NCBI GenBank assembly: GCA_024229395.1 | Contig: JAAESM010000045.1 | Location: 62,001 to 126,000, forward strand | Origin: Planctomycetota bacterium | GTDB lineage: Bacteria; Planctomycetota; UBA1135 | DNA: 64,000 nt | Direction: 5' to 3' | Shown here: piece after piece, positions 25,609 through 35,840 of the stretch | Layout of the letters: each line of letters opens with the position of its first letter | How positions within the stretch are numbered: the first letter of the stretch is position 1 | Notes under the pieces: model-generated | What the model saw: only the letters and a program-made list of their open reading frames with translations | Told to the model about the DNA's origin: nothing | Database searches by the model: none | Translations under genes and position numbers: made by a program

Positions 25609-27294
25609 ATGAAACATCTACTCGCACTAATTTCATTTTCTCTTTTTTGGACCGCGTGCTCGGCTCCAACCGTCCCTGAGATCGATGACCACGAGTTAGC
25701 TTGGCATGTGCGCTGGCTTTCCAATGATGACCGTGAAGGTCGCATGACCGGATCGGTGCAGATGGTCAAAGCGTCGCACTACATCCGCGAGGACTTCCGC
25801 GATGCTGGCTTGGTGCCAATGGGCGATAACGGTGGTTGGTTTCAATTTTTCGAAGTGGAGATGCCACCGGTCGAAGGCGATTCCACCTTGCAGATCGGCA
25901 GCACTCGTTACAGCCAAGTGGGTACCGTCGCGGCTAGTGCAGATGAAACCATCAGCGCAAAATTGGTAGGGGCCACGAGTGACAGCATCGACGGCCAGTT
26001 CGTCTTGCTGCGTTATCAAGCGGGTGGTACCAAGCTGCGCGGTCTGATCCGTGAAGCCACCGATCAAGGTGCTATTGGGGTCATCGTCGGTACGCATCCG
26101 AATGATGTGACCGAACACTTCGATGGCAAGATCGCATTCAAGGCTGCTCAAGGAAGCCTGTCCGTGCCGGTCATCACGGTGTCGCCACAGTTACTGGTTG
26201 CCCTTGAAGAGCAAGTGGCGGCGGCGGCTGATTTTGGTGGACTAGATGGCGTGACCCTGATGCCGCAGGTCATTCGCGAAAAACGGACCGCGCGAAACGT
26301 CATGGCCTTGGCGCCAGGTAGCAGCGATGAAGTCATCGTGGTCGGCGCGCATTACGACCACCTCGGATTCGGTGGCGACAGTTCGCTCGCTCCAGGCGTG
26401 CACGCGATCCACAACGGCGCCGACGACAACGCATCCGGTACTGCAATGGTGTTGGAACTGGCGGAGATGTGGGGCCTCAGTGACGTCGGCCCGCAGCCAC
26501 GGGAACGTGGCATCTTGTTCTGCTTGTGGAGTGGCGAGGAAATGGGCCTGCTCGGTTCTTCCTACTGGGTTGCGAACCCAACCATCCCGCTGGAGAACGT
26601 GGTCTGCAATGTTAACTTGGACATGGTCGGTCGCATGGAGAGCGGCAAGGTCACCGTGGCGAGTGCTTCGACCGCAGCGGCTTTCGGCCCGGCGCTCGAC
26701 CACGCACAGCAGTTCATTTACGACCAAGGTTTCGACCTCGAGTTGATGGTCATGCAGAACGACATGCCTGGCGGTGGCGGTTCCGATCACATGAGTTTTC
26801 ATAAGGTCGGCATTCCAGCGGTGTTCTTCTTCTCGGGAATGCACAGTGATTATCACCGTCCTTCCGATGACTGGCAGAAGATCACCTTCGGCCGCATGGC
26901 TGAGCTAGGTACCGGTCTTGCCGACATGTTGGTGCGTCTGCAAATCGCACCGCGCAGCGACTTTGAATACAACAAGCCTGAGCCGCAGACTTCTGCCCAT
27001 GGTGGTGGTTCGCGTCGCGGTGGTGGCCTGTGGTTCGGTTCGGTGCCTGACTACGGCAACGAGCCGGAAAGTGGTGGCATGGCCCTGGCGGGTACTTCGC
27101 CAGGCAGTCCCGCCGAGAAGGCTGGCTTGCTTGCCGGCGACGTCCTGAAGAAGGTCGGCGATGTCGTCGTTGGTGACATCTATGACTTCATGGATGCACT
27201 CGGCAAGTTCAAGACTGGTGACACCATTACCGTAGAGTTCTTACGCGAAGGCAAGCTCGAGGCTACCGAGTTGACCTTCTTCCCACGCCCTTGA
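25609..27294 (+). CDS. M28-family zinc aminopeptidase lipoprotein with C-terminal PDZ domain
   Basis: 561 residues from the ATG at 25609 (MKHLLALISFSLFWTAC); the Cys at 17 is a likely lipid anchor. An inserted PA-like domain (about 90-230) precedes the M28 core. Two-zinc ligands are visible in VGAHYDHLGFG, NGADDNASG, LWSGEEMGLLG (catalytic Glu), NLDMVGRM and SDYHRPSDDW. Residues about 480-555 form a PDZ domain (SPAEKAGLLAGDVLKKVGD) that may bind peptide ends or partners. It is predicted to trim peptides in the periplasm or outside the cell. A second M28 gene starts at 63517. Confidence 0.92.
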   Translation: MKHLLALISFSLFWTACSAPTVPEIDDHELAWHVRWLSNDDREGRMTGSVQMVKASHYIREDFRDAGLVPMGDNGGWFQFFEVEMPPVEGDSTLQIGSTRYSQVGTVAASADETISAKLVGATSDSIDGQFVLLRYQAGGTKLRGLIREATDQGAIGVIVGTHPNDVTEHFDGKIAFKAAQGSLSVPVITVSPQLLVALEEQVAAAADFGGLDGVTLMPQVIREKRTARNVMALAPGSSDEVIVVGAHYDHLGFGGDSSLAPGVHAIHNGADDNASGTAMVLELAEMWGLSDVGPQPRERGILFCLWSGEEMGLLGSSYWVANPTIPLENVVCNVNLDMVGRMESGKVTVASASTAAAFGPALDHAQQFIYDQGFDLELMVMQNDMPGGGGSDHMSFHKVGIPAVFFFSGMHSDYHRPSDDWQKITFGRMAELGTGLADMLVRLQIAPRSDFEYNKPEPQTSAHGGGSRRGGGLWFGSVPDYGNEPESGGMALAGTSPGSPAEKAGLLAGDVLKKVGDVVVGDIYDFMDALGKFKTGDTITVEFLREGKLEATELTFFPRP

Positions 27295-27318
27295 TTAAGT
27301 AGTCTTCCGCTTGAGGCG

Positions 27319-27966
27319 CTAACCGCCAGCACCTTGGAGCACGGCTTCGGCTGGCTGCCAATCCACAGGAATGCGATCTAGCATTTCCTGAACGGCATCG
27401 CGATTCACAAGCTCCCCAGGACCTTGGAATAGGAGAACGACCGTCATCTCACCAATCGGGACTAGCCCAGCAATATTGCGTTGGACTTCAGCGTCGTCTT
27501 CGTCGGCGTAGCCTTCCCACAGCCGAACCGGGATTTCCTGATCGCGCCAACTAGCGGTGTAGTCTTCAGGTTCGCCGATTTCAGCATATAACTTGACCTT
27601 CATGCCTTCGTTGCCATCATCAAGGTCCTTGAAGGCGCTTTCCAGGTCATGCACACCAATCCTGGAGAAAATGGTCAGAGTAATTTGCGCGCCACGCTCT
27701 TCTTCGCTGGAATAGATGATGACGGCTTCACGCAGCTCCTTGTCGGGATTCTCCTCGGACTTCTCCGTAGCGAAAACGCCAAACAGGGGGGTGAACTCAG
27801 GTGGAGGGGTCGTGCCAATCATCTCAACTGACCAAGCGTTGATCTTGGCGTCGTCTGTGGTCAGGCCGAAGTGGTCTTTGACCCATTTGTAACCCAGAAA
27901 ACCAGCCAAGCTGATGGCTAGGATGATGACGCCGCAGCCAATGGCAATATTCCTTCCTGCACTCAT
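27319..27966 (-). CDS. Membrane-anchored protein of unknown function
   Basis: 215 residues from the ATG at 27966 (MSAGRNIAIGCGVIILAISL). One N-terminal membrane helix (about 7-28, IAIGCGVIILAISLAGFLGY) is followed by an acidic soluble domain of about 185 aa facing the periplasm or cell surface. No known motif is recognised. The soluble part alternates strands and acidic loops (AVIIYSSEEERGAQITLTIF; PIGEMTVVLLFQGPGEL). The promoter box TACACT lies 6 nt before the ATG and overlaps the thiC promoter on the other strand. It is convergent with the M28 gene. Confidence 0.75.
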   Translation of the reverse strand: MSAGRNIAIGCGVIILAISLAGFLGYKWVKDHFGLTTDDAKINAWSVEMIGTTPPPEFTPLFGVFATEKSEENPDKELREAVIIYSSEEERGAQITLTIFSRIGVHDLESAFKDLDDGNEGMKVKLYAEIGEPEDYTASWRDQEIPVRLWEGYADEDDAEVQRNIAGLVPIGEMTVVLLFQGPGELVNRDAVQEMLDRIPVDWQPAEAVLQGAGG

Positions 27967-27972
27967 GGGCAC

Positions 27973-27978
27973 AGTGTA
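27973..27978 (-). promoter_or_regulatory. -10 box TACACT, 6 nt before ATG 27966
   Basis: TACACT-GTGCCC-ATG on the minus strand, with no Shine-Dalgarno. It is the same hexamer and spacing as at clpX. It overlaps by 2 nt the plus-strand TAGAGT box of thiC, so the two promoters probably compete. Confidence 0.55.
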
Positions 27979-27982
27979 GAGT
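27977..27982 (+). promoter_or_regulatory. -10 box TAGAGT for the thiC transcript
   Basis: TAGAGT ends about 14 nt before the TPP riboswitch begins, placing the start of transcription near 27989, just ahead of the aptamer. Confidence 0.4.
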
Positions 27983-27995
27983 ATCGACCATCTGA

Positions 27996-29707
<1,712 letters not shown>

Positions 29708-29728
29708 TCGGCAACGAAACGCTGGAGC

Positions 29729-30514
29729 CTAGCGCTCCAACTCGACCGCCTGACGCCTTAGGTTTGTCAGGCGGTTTTCCGTGAGTGGGTGAGTATGCGC
29801 CCATGACTGCACGCCTTCGACCAAGCTGGTGCCATCTTCGCCTTCCAGTAGATGAATATCCTCGAAGAACTCGAAGGCACCTTCGGTGGTGCCGTATTTG
29901 GCGTAGATCAAATTCAGGCCGAAGGTGTCGGATTCCTCCTCTTGGCTGCGTGAGTGTTTCATCTCGGCCAGGAAGGAACTCTGCTTCAACAGCGCGCTGG
30001 AATCCAAGCCAACCATTGACATGCCTACGGCCAACAGCAGGGAGCGGCCTAATCGCTTGAGACCATGGCGATGTTCCAAATGCCCGAGCTCATGGCTCAA
30101 CACCATGGCGCGGCCGATTTCGGTCTCGACCAAATCCAACAGGCCAGTGGTCACCGTGACCGTGCCACCAGGCAGAGCGAAGGCGTTGGGCATGGGGTCG
30201 ACCAATACGAATAAGCGATACTCAAAAGGGCGCAGGTCGCTATCGGCGATCAGCTGGTCGAAGATGGCCTGCAGCTCGGGCGATGGTTCTTGAGCACCGA
30301 CCAACACTACGTCATCGACCCAAGCGAACCATTCCGATTCGCTCTCCTCAGAGACCAAGTTGACGCTGATGTCGGCAATGAATCCAAGGATCACATAGAA
30401 GATGCTGAGGATGATGGCCGCCGACAGGATGCCCTTCAGACGGCTGCGCCAGCCTTCCTTACCACCTTTGGAATTGTCGGCAGCGTCACCGAGTTGTCGC
30501 GGTACGAACTTCAA
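29729..30514 (-). CDS. Membrane-anchored M48-family zinc metalloprotease
   Basis: 261 residues. One N-terminal membrane helix (about 30-52) places the catalytic domain in the periplasm. The zinc motif HELGH is at 141-145 and the third ligand lies in the acidic stretch QEEESDTFG (about 191-199), as in M48 Ste24/HtpX/BepA-like peptidases. The family performs protein quality control in membranes. Its start overlaps the stop of the YbjQ-type gene as ATGA (30511-30514), and the pair follows a second YbjQ gene, so the three form one operon. Its 3' end contains the thiC terminator. Confidence 0.88.
   Translation of the reverse strand: MKFVPRQLGDAADNSKGGKEGWRSRLKGILSAAIILSIFYVILGFIADISVNLVSEESESEWFAWVDDVVLVGAQEPSPELQAIFDQLIADSDLRPFEYRLFVLVDPMPNAFALPGGTVTVTTGLLDLVETEIGRAMVLSHELGHLEHRHGLKRLGRSLLLAVGMSMVGLDSSALLKQSSFLAEMKHSRSQEEESDTFGLNLIYAKYGTTEGAFEFFEDIHLLEGEDGTSLVEGVQSWAHTHPLTENRLTNLRRQAVELER
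29745..29778 (+). terminator. Rho-independent terminator after thiC
   Basis: Stem ACCGCCTGAC/GTCAGGCGGT (10 bp) with an 11-nt loop followed by TTT. A smaller hairpin, TGGAGC/GCTCCA (29723-29739), precedes it. Both lie in the 3' coding end of the convergent M48 gene. Confidence 0.75.
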
Positions 30515-30996
30515 CGATCCAAGGGAGTAGGGATCGCATGCGAGGAATCTGCGCGATACCAGATGGCGGTTGCGAAGGCGAGGACCTCCACCGAACCAAT
30601 TCGCGAGTTGTTGCCGCTGGAGATGGTTGAGGTTTCGAAACGCACGTTGATGAACAGGTCGGCGTCGGCGAAATTCTCTTTCATGCGCAGCAGGGCTTCG
30701 CGACGCGCACGATCCAATAGCGTGGAATAGGAGTGGATCTCGCCGCCGAACAGTTGCTTCAAGCTGGCCGCAAAGCGCTTGAAGTAATCGACCGAGATTA
30801 CCGCACTGCCGAGTGCCAGTTGCGAACGCAGGACTTCATGTTCATCGACTATGGTGCGCGAACTCACCGCCGGCAAGGTGATGAAGCCCATCTCGCGTTT
30901 CCGGATCCGATGGTAGTGACGCCTTTCGACCACGGTGCCGGCAACCAGGCCGAGCACCAGCAAGAAGAGACCAGTGTAGATCTGAATGAAATCCAT
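30511..30996 (-). CDS. YbjQ-family (UPF0145) protein with membrane anchor
   Basis: 161 residues. The N-terminal hydrophobic segment (about 5-24, IYTGLFLLVLGLVAGTVVE) is followed by a YbjQ-like domain with the family pattern YSTLLDRARREALLRMKENF and INVRFETSTI. The Asn-Val/Phe core strand and Gly-rich end IGSVEVLAFATAIWY are typical. The fold forms pentamers and is often called a heavy-metal-binding domain, but function is unproven. It starts at a TAATG overlap with the upstream YbjQ gene and overlaps the M48 protease start downstream. Confidence 0.8.
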   Translation of the reverse strand: MDFIQIYTGLFLLVLGLVAGTVVERRHYHRIRKREMGFITLPAVSSRTIVDEHEVLRSQLALGSAVISVDYFKRFAASLKQLFGGEIHSYSTLLDRARREALLRMKENFADADLFINVRFETSTISSGNNSRIGSVEVLAFATAIWYRADSSHAIPTPLDR

Positions 30997-31397
30997 TACA
31001 CGCCGTAGTCCTGTTGGGCACCCGGGGTGCCGTAACCATCGCTGGGGGAGTCGTAGTCATGTTGACTGCCAGGCTCCTCGACCAGGACTGCCGTGCCATA
31101 GCAGAGAATCTCGGCGGAACCAGCGGCGATGGACGAGGTGGAGAAACGCAAGTTGATCACGGCGTTGGCACCGAGGGCCTCGGCTTGTTCGGTCATTCGT
31201 TTCAGTGCCTGGTCACGCGATTCCTGCAACAGCTCGGTGTATCCGCGGAGTTCGCCGCCGACCAGGTTCTTCATGCCGGCCATAAAGTCGCGGCCGATGC
31301 TCTTGGCTCGAATCGTGCTGCCTTGGACCAAGCCAAAATGAGCTACGACCTTGAGGCCCGGTACGGTTTCGGTGTTGGTGAGAATCATCGAGGTCAT
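30996..31397 (-). CDS. YbjQ-family (UPF0145) protein, soluble
   Basis: 133 residues from the ATG at 31397 (MTSMILTNTETVPG). A TTG at 31409 would add four residues but lacks support. The sequence follows the family closely: GLVQGSTIRAKSIGRDFMAG, LVGGELRGYTELLQESRDQAL and GANAVINLRFSTSSIAAGSAEILCYGTAV. An extra acidic, Tyr/Gly-rich tail of about 25 residues is added (SQHDYDSPSDGYGTPGAQQD). It is the first gene of a three-gene operon with the membrane-anchored paralogue and the M48 protease. Confidence 0.86.
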   Translation of the reverse strand: MTSMILTNTETVPGLKVVAHFGLVQGSTIRAKSIGRDFMAGMKNLVGGELRGYTELLQESRDQALKRMTEQAEALGANAVINLRFSTSSIAAGSAEILCYGTAVLVEEPGSQHDYDSPSDGYGTPGAQQDYGV

Positions 31398-31442
31398 TGT
31401 AACGCTCAAGAATCCAGCAATCGGTAGGCCGCGGCGCGGTCC

Positions 31443-31448
31443 TAGAAT
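31443..31448 (+). promoter_or_regulatory. -10 box TAGAAT, 6 nt before ATG 31455
   Basis: TAGAAT is directly followed by an ATG (31449) and, 6 nt after the box, by an in-frame ATG (31455). By analogy with the other heads, the second ATG would be the first codon of a leaderless message. Confidence 0.55.
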
Positions 31449-31454
31449 ATGTCG

Positions 31455-31865
31455 ATGGCTGTAGAGATCAATCTAGTGTACGAAGGGGAGTTGCGGTGCA
31501 ACGCCACCCATGGACCCTCTGGCGTGAAAGTATGCACCGATGCGCCGGTGGATAACTGCGGCAAGGGTGAGAGTTTCTCGCCTACGGACCTGGTCGCGAC
31601 CGCTTTGGGTGCTTGCATCATGACCATCCTGGGGATCGTTGCCGATCGCCACCAACTGGACCTAAGCGGTACCAAGGTGCGCGTTGAGAAGCATATGGTC
31701 GCGGACCCTGTGCGCCGCATCGGCCGCTTGCCAGTGGAGATTGAGATGGCGACCACCGTCAGCGAGGATATGCAGAAGCGCTTGGAGAACTCGGCCGCCA
31801 CCTGCCCGGTGGTCCAGAGCCTGCACCCAGAAATCGACAAGGCGATTTCCTTCCTTTGGAAGTGA
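31455..31865 (+). CDS. OsmC-family peroxide-reducing protein
   Basis: 136 residues from ATG 31455; an ATG two codons earlier (31449) abuts the -10 box and would lie upstream of the expected transcript start. OsmC/Ohr proteins reduce organic hydroperoxides with two Cys. Here the peroxidatic Cys lies in TALGACIMTILG and the resolving one in SAATCPVVQSLHPE. The helix ESFSPTDLVATALGAC is diagnostic. The closest subgroup appears to be the YhfA-like OsmC. It is 13 nt upstream of trpS on the same strand, but trpS has its own possible -10 box. Confidence 0.9.
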   Translation: MAVEINLVYEGELRCNATHGPSGVKVCTDAPVDNCGKGESFSPTDLVATALGACIMTILGIVADRHQLDLSGTKVRVEKHMVADPVRRIGRLPVEIEMATTVSEDMQKRLENSAATCPVVQSLHPEIDKAISFLWK

Positions 31866-31871
31866 TATCCT
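31866..31871 (+). promoter_or_regulatory. Candidate -10 box TATCCT, 7 nt before ATG 31879
   Basis: TATCCT follows the OsmC stop directly and ends 7 nt before the trpS ATG. No Shine-Dalgarno is present. It is weaker than the TAGAAT boxes. Confidence 0.35.
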
Positions 31872-31878
31872 TTGCGCC

Positions 31879-32862
31879 ATGCCCACCGTCCTCAGCGGAA
31901 TCCAGCCTAGCGGGCTGCTGCACATCGGAAACTACTTCGGTGCCATTCGCCAGCATGTCGCCCTGCAGGAAGAGCCAGGCGAGCATTTCTACTTCATTGC
32001 CGATTACCATTCGCTGACCACTTTGCGCGATGCTGACCGCATGCGCGAGTTGGTACGCGAAACCGCCATCACTTATTTGGCCTGCGGCTTGGACCCGGAC
32101 AAGGCCGTGCTGTGGCGTCAATCGGATGTGCCAGAGGTGACTGAGATCGCGTGGTTGTTGTCCACCGTGACTGGTATGGGTTTGCTCGAACGCGCCCATT
32201 CCTTCAAGGACAAGTTGGCCAACAAGATCAAGCCTTCGGTTGGTCTGTTCACTTACCCGATCCTGATGGCGGCCGATATTTTGGCCTACGATTCCAATGT
32301 GGTGCCGGTGGGTAAGGATCAGGTACAGCATGTCGAGATGACCCAAGACATGGCCGGTTACTTCAACAACACCTATGGCGACGTCTTCGTGCGCCCCGAG
32401 ATGCGTTTGGAGAAAGCCGCGAACATGCAGAAGGTGCCAGGACTGGATGGGCAGAAGATGTCCAAGAGTTATGGCAATGACATCTGGATCTTCGAGTCTG
32501 GCAAGAAACTGAAGAAGTTGTGTGGCAAAATTGTCACCGATTCACGTCCGCCAGAGGAACCGAAGGATCCGAAGGATATCTTCGTCTTCGATCTTCTGGC
32601 CCTATTCCTGTCTGCCGACGAGCTGCAAGATTGGAAAACCAAGGTCGCTGCCGGTGGACCTGATGCCCCTGGTTATGGTCACTTGAAGATGCGTCTGAAA
32701 GATGCCCTTGAGGAGTACTTCGCGGAAGCCCGCGAGAAGCGCGAGTACTACTTAGCCAATCCGAAGATGGTCGATGAAATCCTTGCTGCTGGCGCAGACA
32801 AGGCTCGGGCCCGGGCTCGCGAAGTTCGCGACCGCGCCTTGTTGGCTTGCGGTCTGCGATGA
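31879..32862 (+). CDS. trpS: Tryptophanyl-tRNA synthetase
   Basis: 327-residue class I synthetase, normal length for bacterial TrpRS. The HIGH-type motif is GIQPSGLLHIGNYFGAI and the KMSKS motif is DGQKMSKSYGND. The dimer/tryptophan-binding region has AWLLSTVTGMGLLERAHSFKDK and VGKDQVQHVEMTQDMA. The ATG at 31879 gives the standard start MPTVLSGIQPSG. Its stop overlaps the start of the LTA-synthase-like gene (ATGA, 32859-32862), an unusual translational link between tRNA charging and envelope synthesis. Confidence 0.97.
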   Translation: MPTVLSGIQPSGLLHIGNYFGAIRQHVALQEEPGEHFYFIADYHSLTTLRDADRMRELVRETAITYLACGLDPDKAVLWRQSDVPEVTEIAWLLSTVTGMGLLERAHSFKDKLANKIKPSVGLFTYPILMAADILAYDSNVVPVGKDQVQHVEMTQDMAGYFNNTYGDVFVRPEMRLEKAANMQKVPGLDGQKMSKSYGNDIWIFESGKKLKKLCGKIVTDSRPPEEPKDPKDIFVFDLLALFLSADELQDWKTKVAAGGPDAPGYGHLKMRLKDALEEYFAEAREKREYYLANPKMVDEILAAGADKARARAREVRDRALLACGLR

Positions 32863-34880
32863 ATTCCGATTGGAAGACATGGTTGGCGCCGTATCGCAAG
32901 GACTTGCGATTGTGGCTGCTGGTCATGTTGCTCCTGTCGGTCTTTCGTGTTGCCTTGATCGCGCTCTTCCACGACCGCATGGCTGCCGACAGTGGCTTCG
33001 CCGAGATCCTGCAGGTGGTGGTCTATGGCATGCGCTTCGATTGCCAAGTCGCCGGTTATCTAGTGGCCTTGCCGGTGCTGACCAGTCTGCTGATCGGCTT
33101 GCGCCCAGTGGCGTGGTTGAGCAGTTGGATCCGTGTATTCCTTGGTGGTGTCTTTTTGCTTGCGGCGCTGTGGATCTTCATCGTCAGCTTCAACTTCTTC
33201 CAGGAGTTCGATAACCAGTTCAACCATTTCATCTTCATTGGTATGCAAGATGACACCGATGCAATCCTGCAGACGGTGTGGAAGGAATATCACCCGATCC
33301 GCTCGTTGCTGATCTTCTTGGTGATCTTCCTGCCCATGACACGCTTGTTACGGCAGTTGCGTTTGCCGATGCTAACGCCAGCGAAGGAACCGAATCCGGG
33401 AGATCCTTCCTTTGGTTATCAAACGGCACCCATCAGACTTGCCCTGTGGAAAGTCGTCGGCGTGCGCCTGTTAATGGTGGTGCTGGTGGTGTTGAGTATT
33501 CGCGGTTCGCTAGGCACGCGGCCGGCGCAACGGGTGGATGCCTCGATCAGCAAGGATGTGTTCCTGAACAAGACGGTGCTGAACCCAATCGTAGCCTTGA
33601 ACTATGCTTTCAAGGATCATGCACGTTTGAACAGTACCGCTGGTCTTGGCGTGTTCCTGCCGGACCATGACTTGGATGGCGCCTTGACGCGCATGTTCCC
33701 GGATGCAACGCCGAGCGACAACTTGGATGATTACTTCAAGACCAGCGCACTCGGACCGGCCGCTGCACCACCTCGTCATGTCTTCATCCTGATGATGGAA
33801 AGCTATGACTCGTGGCCGATGCTCGAGGAATACGCCGACTTTCAACTTACCGAAGGCCTGAAGGGCTTGGCTGCCGAAGGCTTGCAGTTGAAGCCATTCC
33901 TTTCCAGTTCGCCCGGCACTATGGCGTCGGTGGCGGGAGTGTTAACGGGGTTGCCCGATGCAGGCTTACAAACCGACCTGCAACCTCAGACCCGCACGGC
34001 CTATCCGACCGCAGTGGCAGAGATCTTCAAGCGCCTCGGTTATCGCACGCGTTTCTTCTACGGCGGCAAGCTCGGCTGGCGCAACATCGATCAGTTCGCC
34101 TTGGCGCAAGGATTCGATGAGGTCTTCGGCGGCTCGCATATGGGTTCGTGGCAAGATGCCAACGAATGGGGCGTCGATGATGAATACATGTTTGAGTTCA
34201 TCAGCGAAACGCTCAACGATGAGCAACCCACCTTCAACTTCATCCTCAGCACCACTTATCATCCGCCGTACGACGTCGACATTTTCGGCAAGGGTTATGC
34301 GGTGACGGAAATACCGGCTCATTTACAAGACAAGTACGACGGCACCATCGATCTGAAGATGTGGGGGCATTTGTGGTACTCCGATCGTGAGATGACTAAG
34401 TTCATCCGCGCGACCGAGCAGCGGCTGCCGCAGTCACTGTTCGCCATCAGTGGTGATCATTTCGCACGTAAATTCATCAACGCCATGCCGAACTCCTTTG
34501 AAAAGACATCTGTGCCGTTGGTGCTCTACGGCCCAGAGGTGCTGCATGGCAAGTCTTTCCCGGCCATGGCCGCAGGCAGTCATATCGACATTGGCCCGAC
34601 CTTGATCGAGTTGGCGGCGCCCACTGGATTCGAATATCACGCCTTTGGTCGTGACTTATTGAACCCTGCTCAGGTGCGCCCTGGCTTCGGCAGAGAGTTC
34701 GTGATCGGTCCGGATTACATCGCGCAACTGAAGCCGAACTACAAGCTTGAGGCTATTCCGGAAACGCCGCTGGTAACTCAGCCACCGAAACCGGAAGTGT
34801 TGCGGCAGCTCTACAACGATGCCCATGGCATTGCGTGGTGGCGCATCCGTAATGGCGCGGCTAAGTCTGCGAAGGACTAA
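32859..34880 (+). CDS. LTA-synthase-like membrane sulfatase/phosphoglycerol transferase
   Basis: 673 residues: four to five N-terminal membrane helices (to about 210), then a large extracytoplasmic alkaline-phosphatase-superfamily domain. Metal and catalytic positions appear as FILMMESYDSWP (metal Glu), the nucleophile Thr354 in SSSPGTMASVAGVLTGLP, and ISGDHFARKF (Asp-His). This is the layout of LtaS/OpgB-type transferases that move glycerol-phosphate or ethanolamine-phosphate onto envelope polymers. In a Gram-negative the acceptor may be a periplasmic glucan or lipid; that is inference. It is translationally coupled to trpS by ATGA and its 3' end overlaps the convergent lipoprotein gene by 4 nt. 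Confidence 0.87.
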   Translation: MNSDWKTWLAPYRKDLRLWLLVMLLLSVFRVALIALFHDRMAADSGFAEILQVVVYGMRFDCQVAGYLVALPVLTSLLIGLRPVAWLSSWIRVFLGGVFLLAALWIFIVSFNFFQEFDNQFNHFIFIGMQDDTDAILQTVWKEYHPIRSLLIFLVIFLPMTRLLRQLRLPMLTPAKEPNPGDPSFGYQTAPIRLALWKVVGVRLLMVVLVVLSIRGSLGTRPAQRVDASISKDVFLNKTVLNPIVALNYAFKDHARLNSTAGLGVFLPDHDLDGALTRMFPDATPSDNLDDYFKTSALGPAAAPPRHVFILMMESYDSWPMLEEYADFQLTEGLKGLAAEGLQLKPFLSSSPGTMASVAGVLTGLPDAGLQTDLQPQTRTAYPTAVAEIFKRLGYRTRFFYGGKLGWRNIDQFALAQGFDEVFGGSHMGSWQDANEWGVDDEYMFEFISETLNDEQPTFNFILSTTYHPPYDVDIFGKGYAVTEIPAHLQDKYDGTIDLKMWGHLWYSDREMTKFIRATEQRLPQSLFAISGDHFARKFINAMPNSFEKTSVPLVLYGPEVLHGKSFPAMAAGSHIDIGPTLIELAAPTGFEYHAFGRDLLNPAQVRPGFGREFVIGPDYIAQLKPNYKLEAIPETPLVTQPPKPEVLRQLYNDAHGIAWWRIRNGAAKSAKD

Positions 34881-35840
34881 GGCCCAACGAAGACCGGGCG
34901 GATTCCTTCGCCCAGGTCCTGAGACTCACCGGTCTCTACATCGATCACGATGACGCGGCGTTGGCGCTCCTCGTTGCGATCGGTGAAGCACAACCAACGG
35001 CCGTCGGCCGACCAGTTCAAATCACTGATGGAGCGGGTGCTTTGCCACAGGACGGTTTCCGAAACTTGGCCAGCCTGCTCGTTGCGTAGAACCAAGGCCT
35101 TGTCACTATGACGCGCATACGCGAAATCCCGACTGTGTGGGCGCGGGACCACCGCATCGGTGTACATCAAATCCTGATGTAACGGCTCGGTGCGGAATTG
35201 ACCGGGCAAGATGGAGGAGAGATGAAAATGACTCTGCAGCAAACGACGCGCGCCATAATGCTCGCGTGGCTTAGATATGGAATGGAGCAGAGTTTGGGAA
35301 TCCAATACACAGAGCATATGCCCCTGCAGAAAGCCAAGGTACATCGGTTCTCCTTCAAAAGGATACTCCCAAACACCAGCCTTCAAACCATCTTCCTTGT
35401 AGTTGAAAATCTGCACCAAGAAGGAATCGCTGTTGGGCAACCACAAGGCTTGACTGACTTGGGCGGGGCCTGCCAAGCTGCATGAGCGGTTCCGCGTGCT
35501 GCAAGTCCTCACCTTCAAGGTCCCATAAGTCCAGTTGAAAGTTGTTCCATGCCAGCAGCTTGGAACCATCGGGGCTGGCGGCGTCGAAGCAATAAAGCAA
35601 TGGCTGCAGCACAGTACGCGCTTCTACCTGGCCGTCTTCAAGCAGCATCAAGCGCCGGCTGACCAAAGGAAAATCATCTTGGTCCACCAACCACAGCAAG
35701 CTTGGTCGCTGTGCCGAAAGCGAAGGTTCCGATCTGGCAGTCGTGGAATCCTGCTGTGCTGCTGGGCCAGCACAACTTGCGCCCAGCAGCAATAAGCCCA
35801 GCAGGTGGCAGAACAGCCTACTCCGCAGGCTGAGCATCAT
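34877..35840 (-). pseudogene. Propeller-type lipoprotein interrupted by a single frameshift
   Basis: The first frame (from ATG 35840) gives a lipoprotein signal with LLLGASC and about 120 residues ending EPLMQLG. The rest (VSQALWLPNSDSFLVQIFNY to the stop at 34877) continues in the next frame. The switch lies around 35460-35475 in a G/C-rich stretch with GGG and GGGG runs. Joined, it would be about 320 aa with TolB-like blades (SISDLNWSADGRWLCFTDR). It follows the PD40 gene with a 23-nt overlap. Because the rest of both halves is clean, either a recent mutation or a homopolymer base-calling error is plausible. Confidence 0.75.

Noticed and set aside
34877-35840. Programmed ribosomal frameshift in the lipoprotein gene
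   Set aside because: No slippery heptamer followed by a stem-loop or pseudoknot is visible at the junction; mutation or sequence error is simpler.
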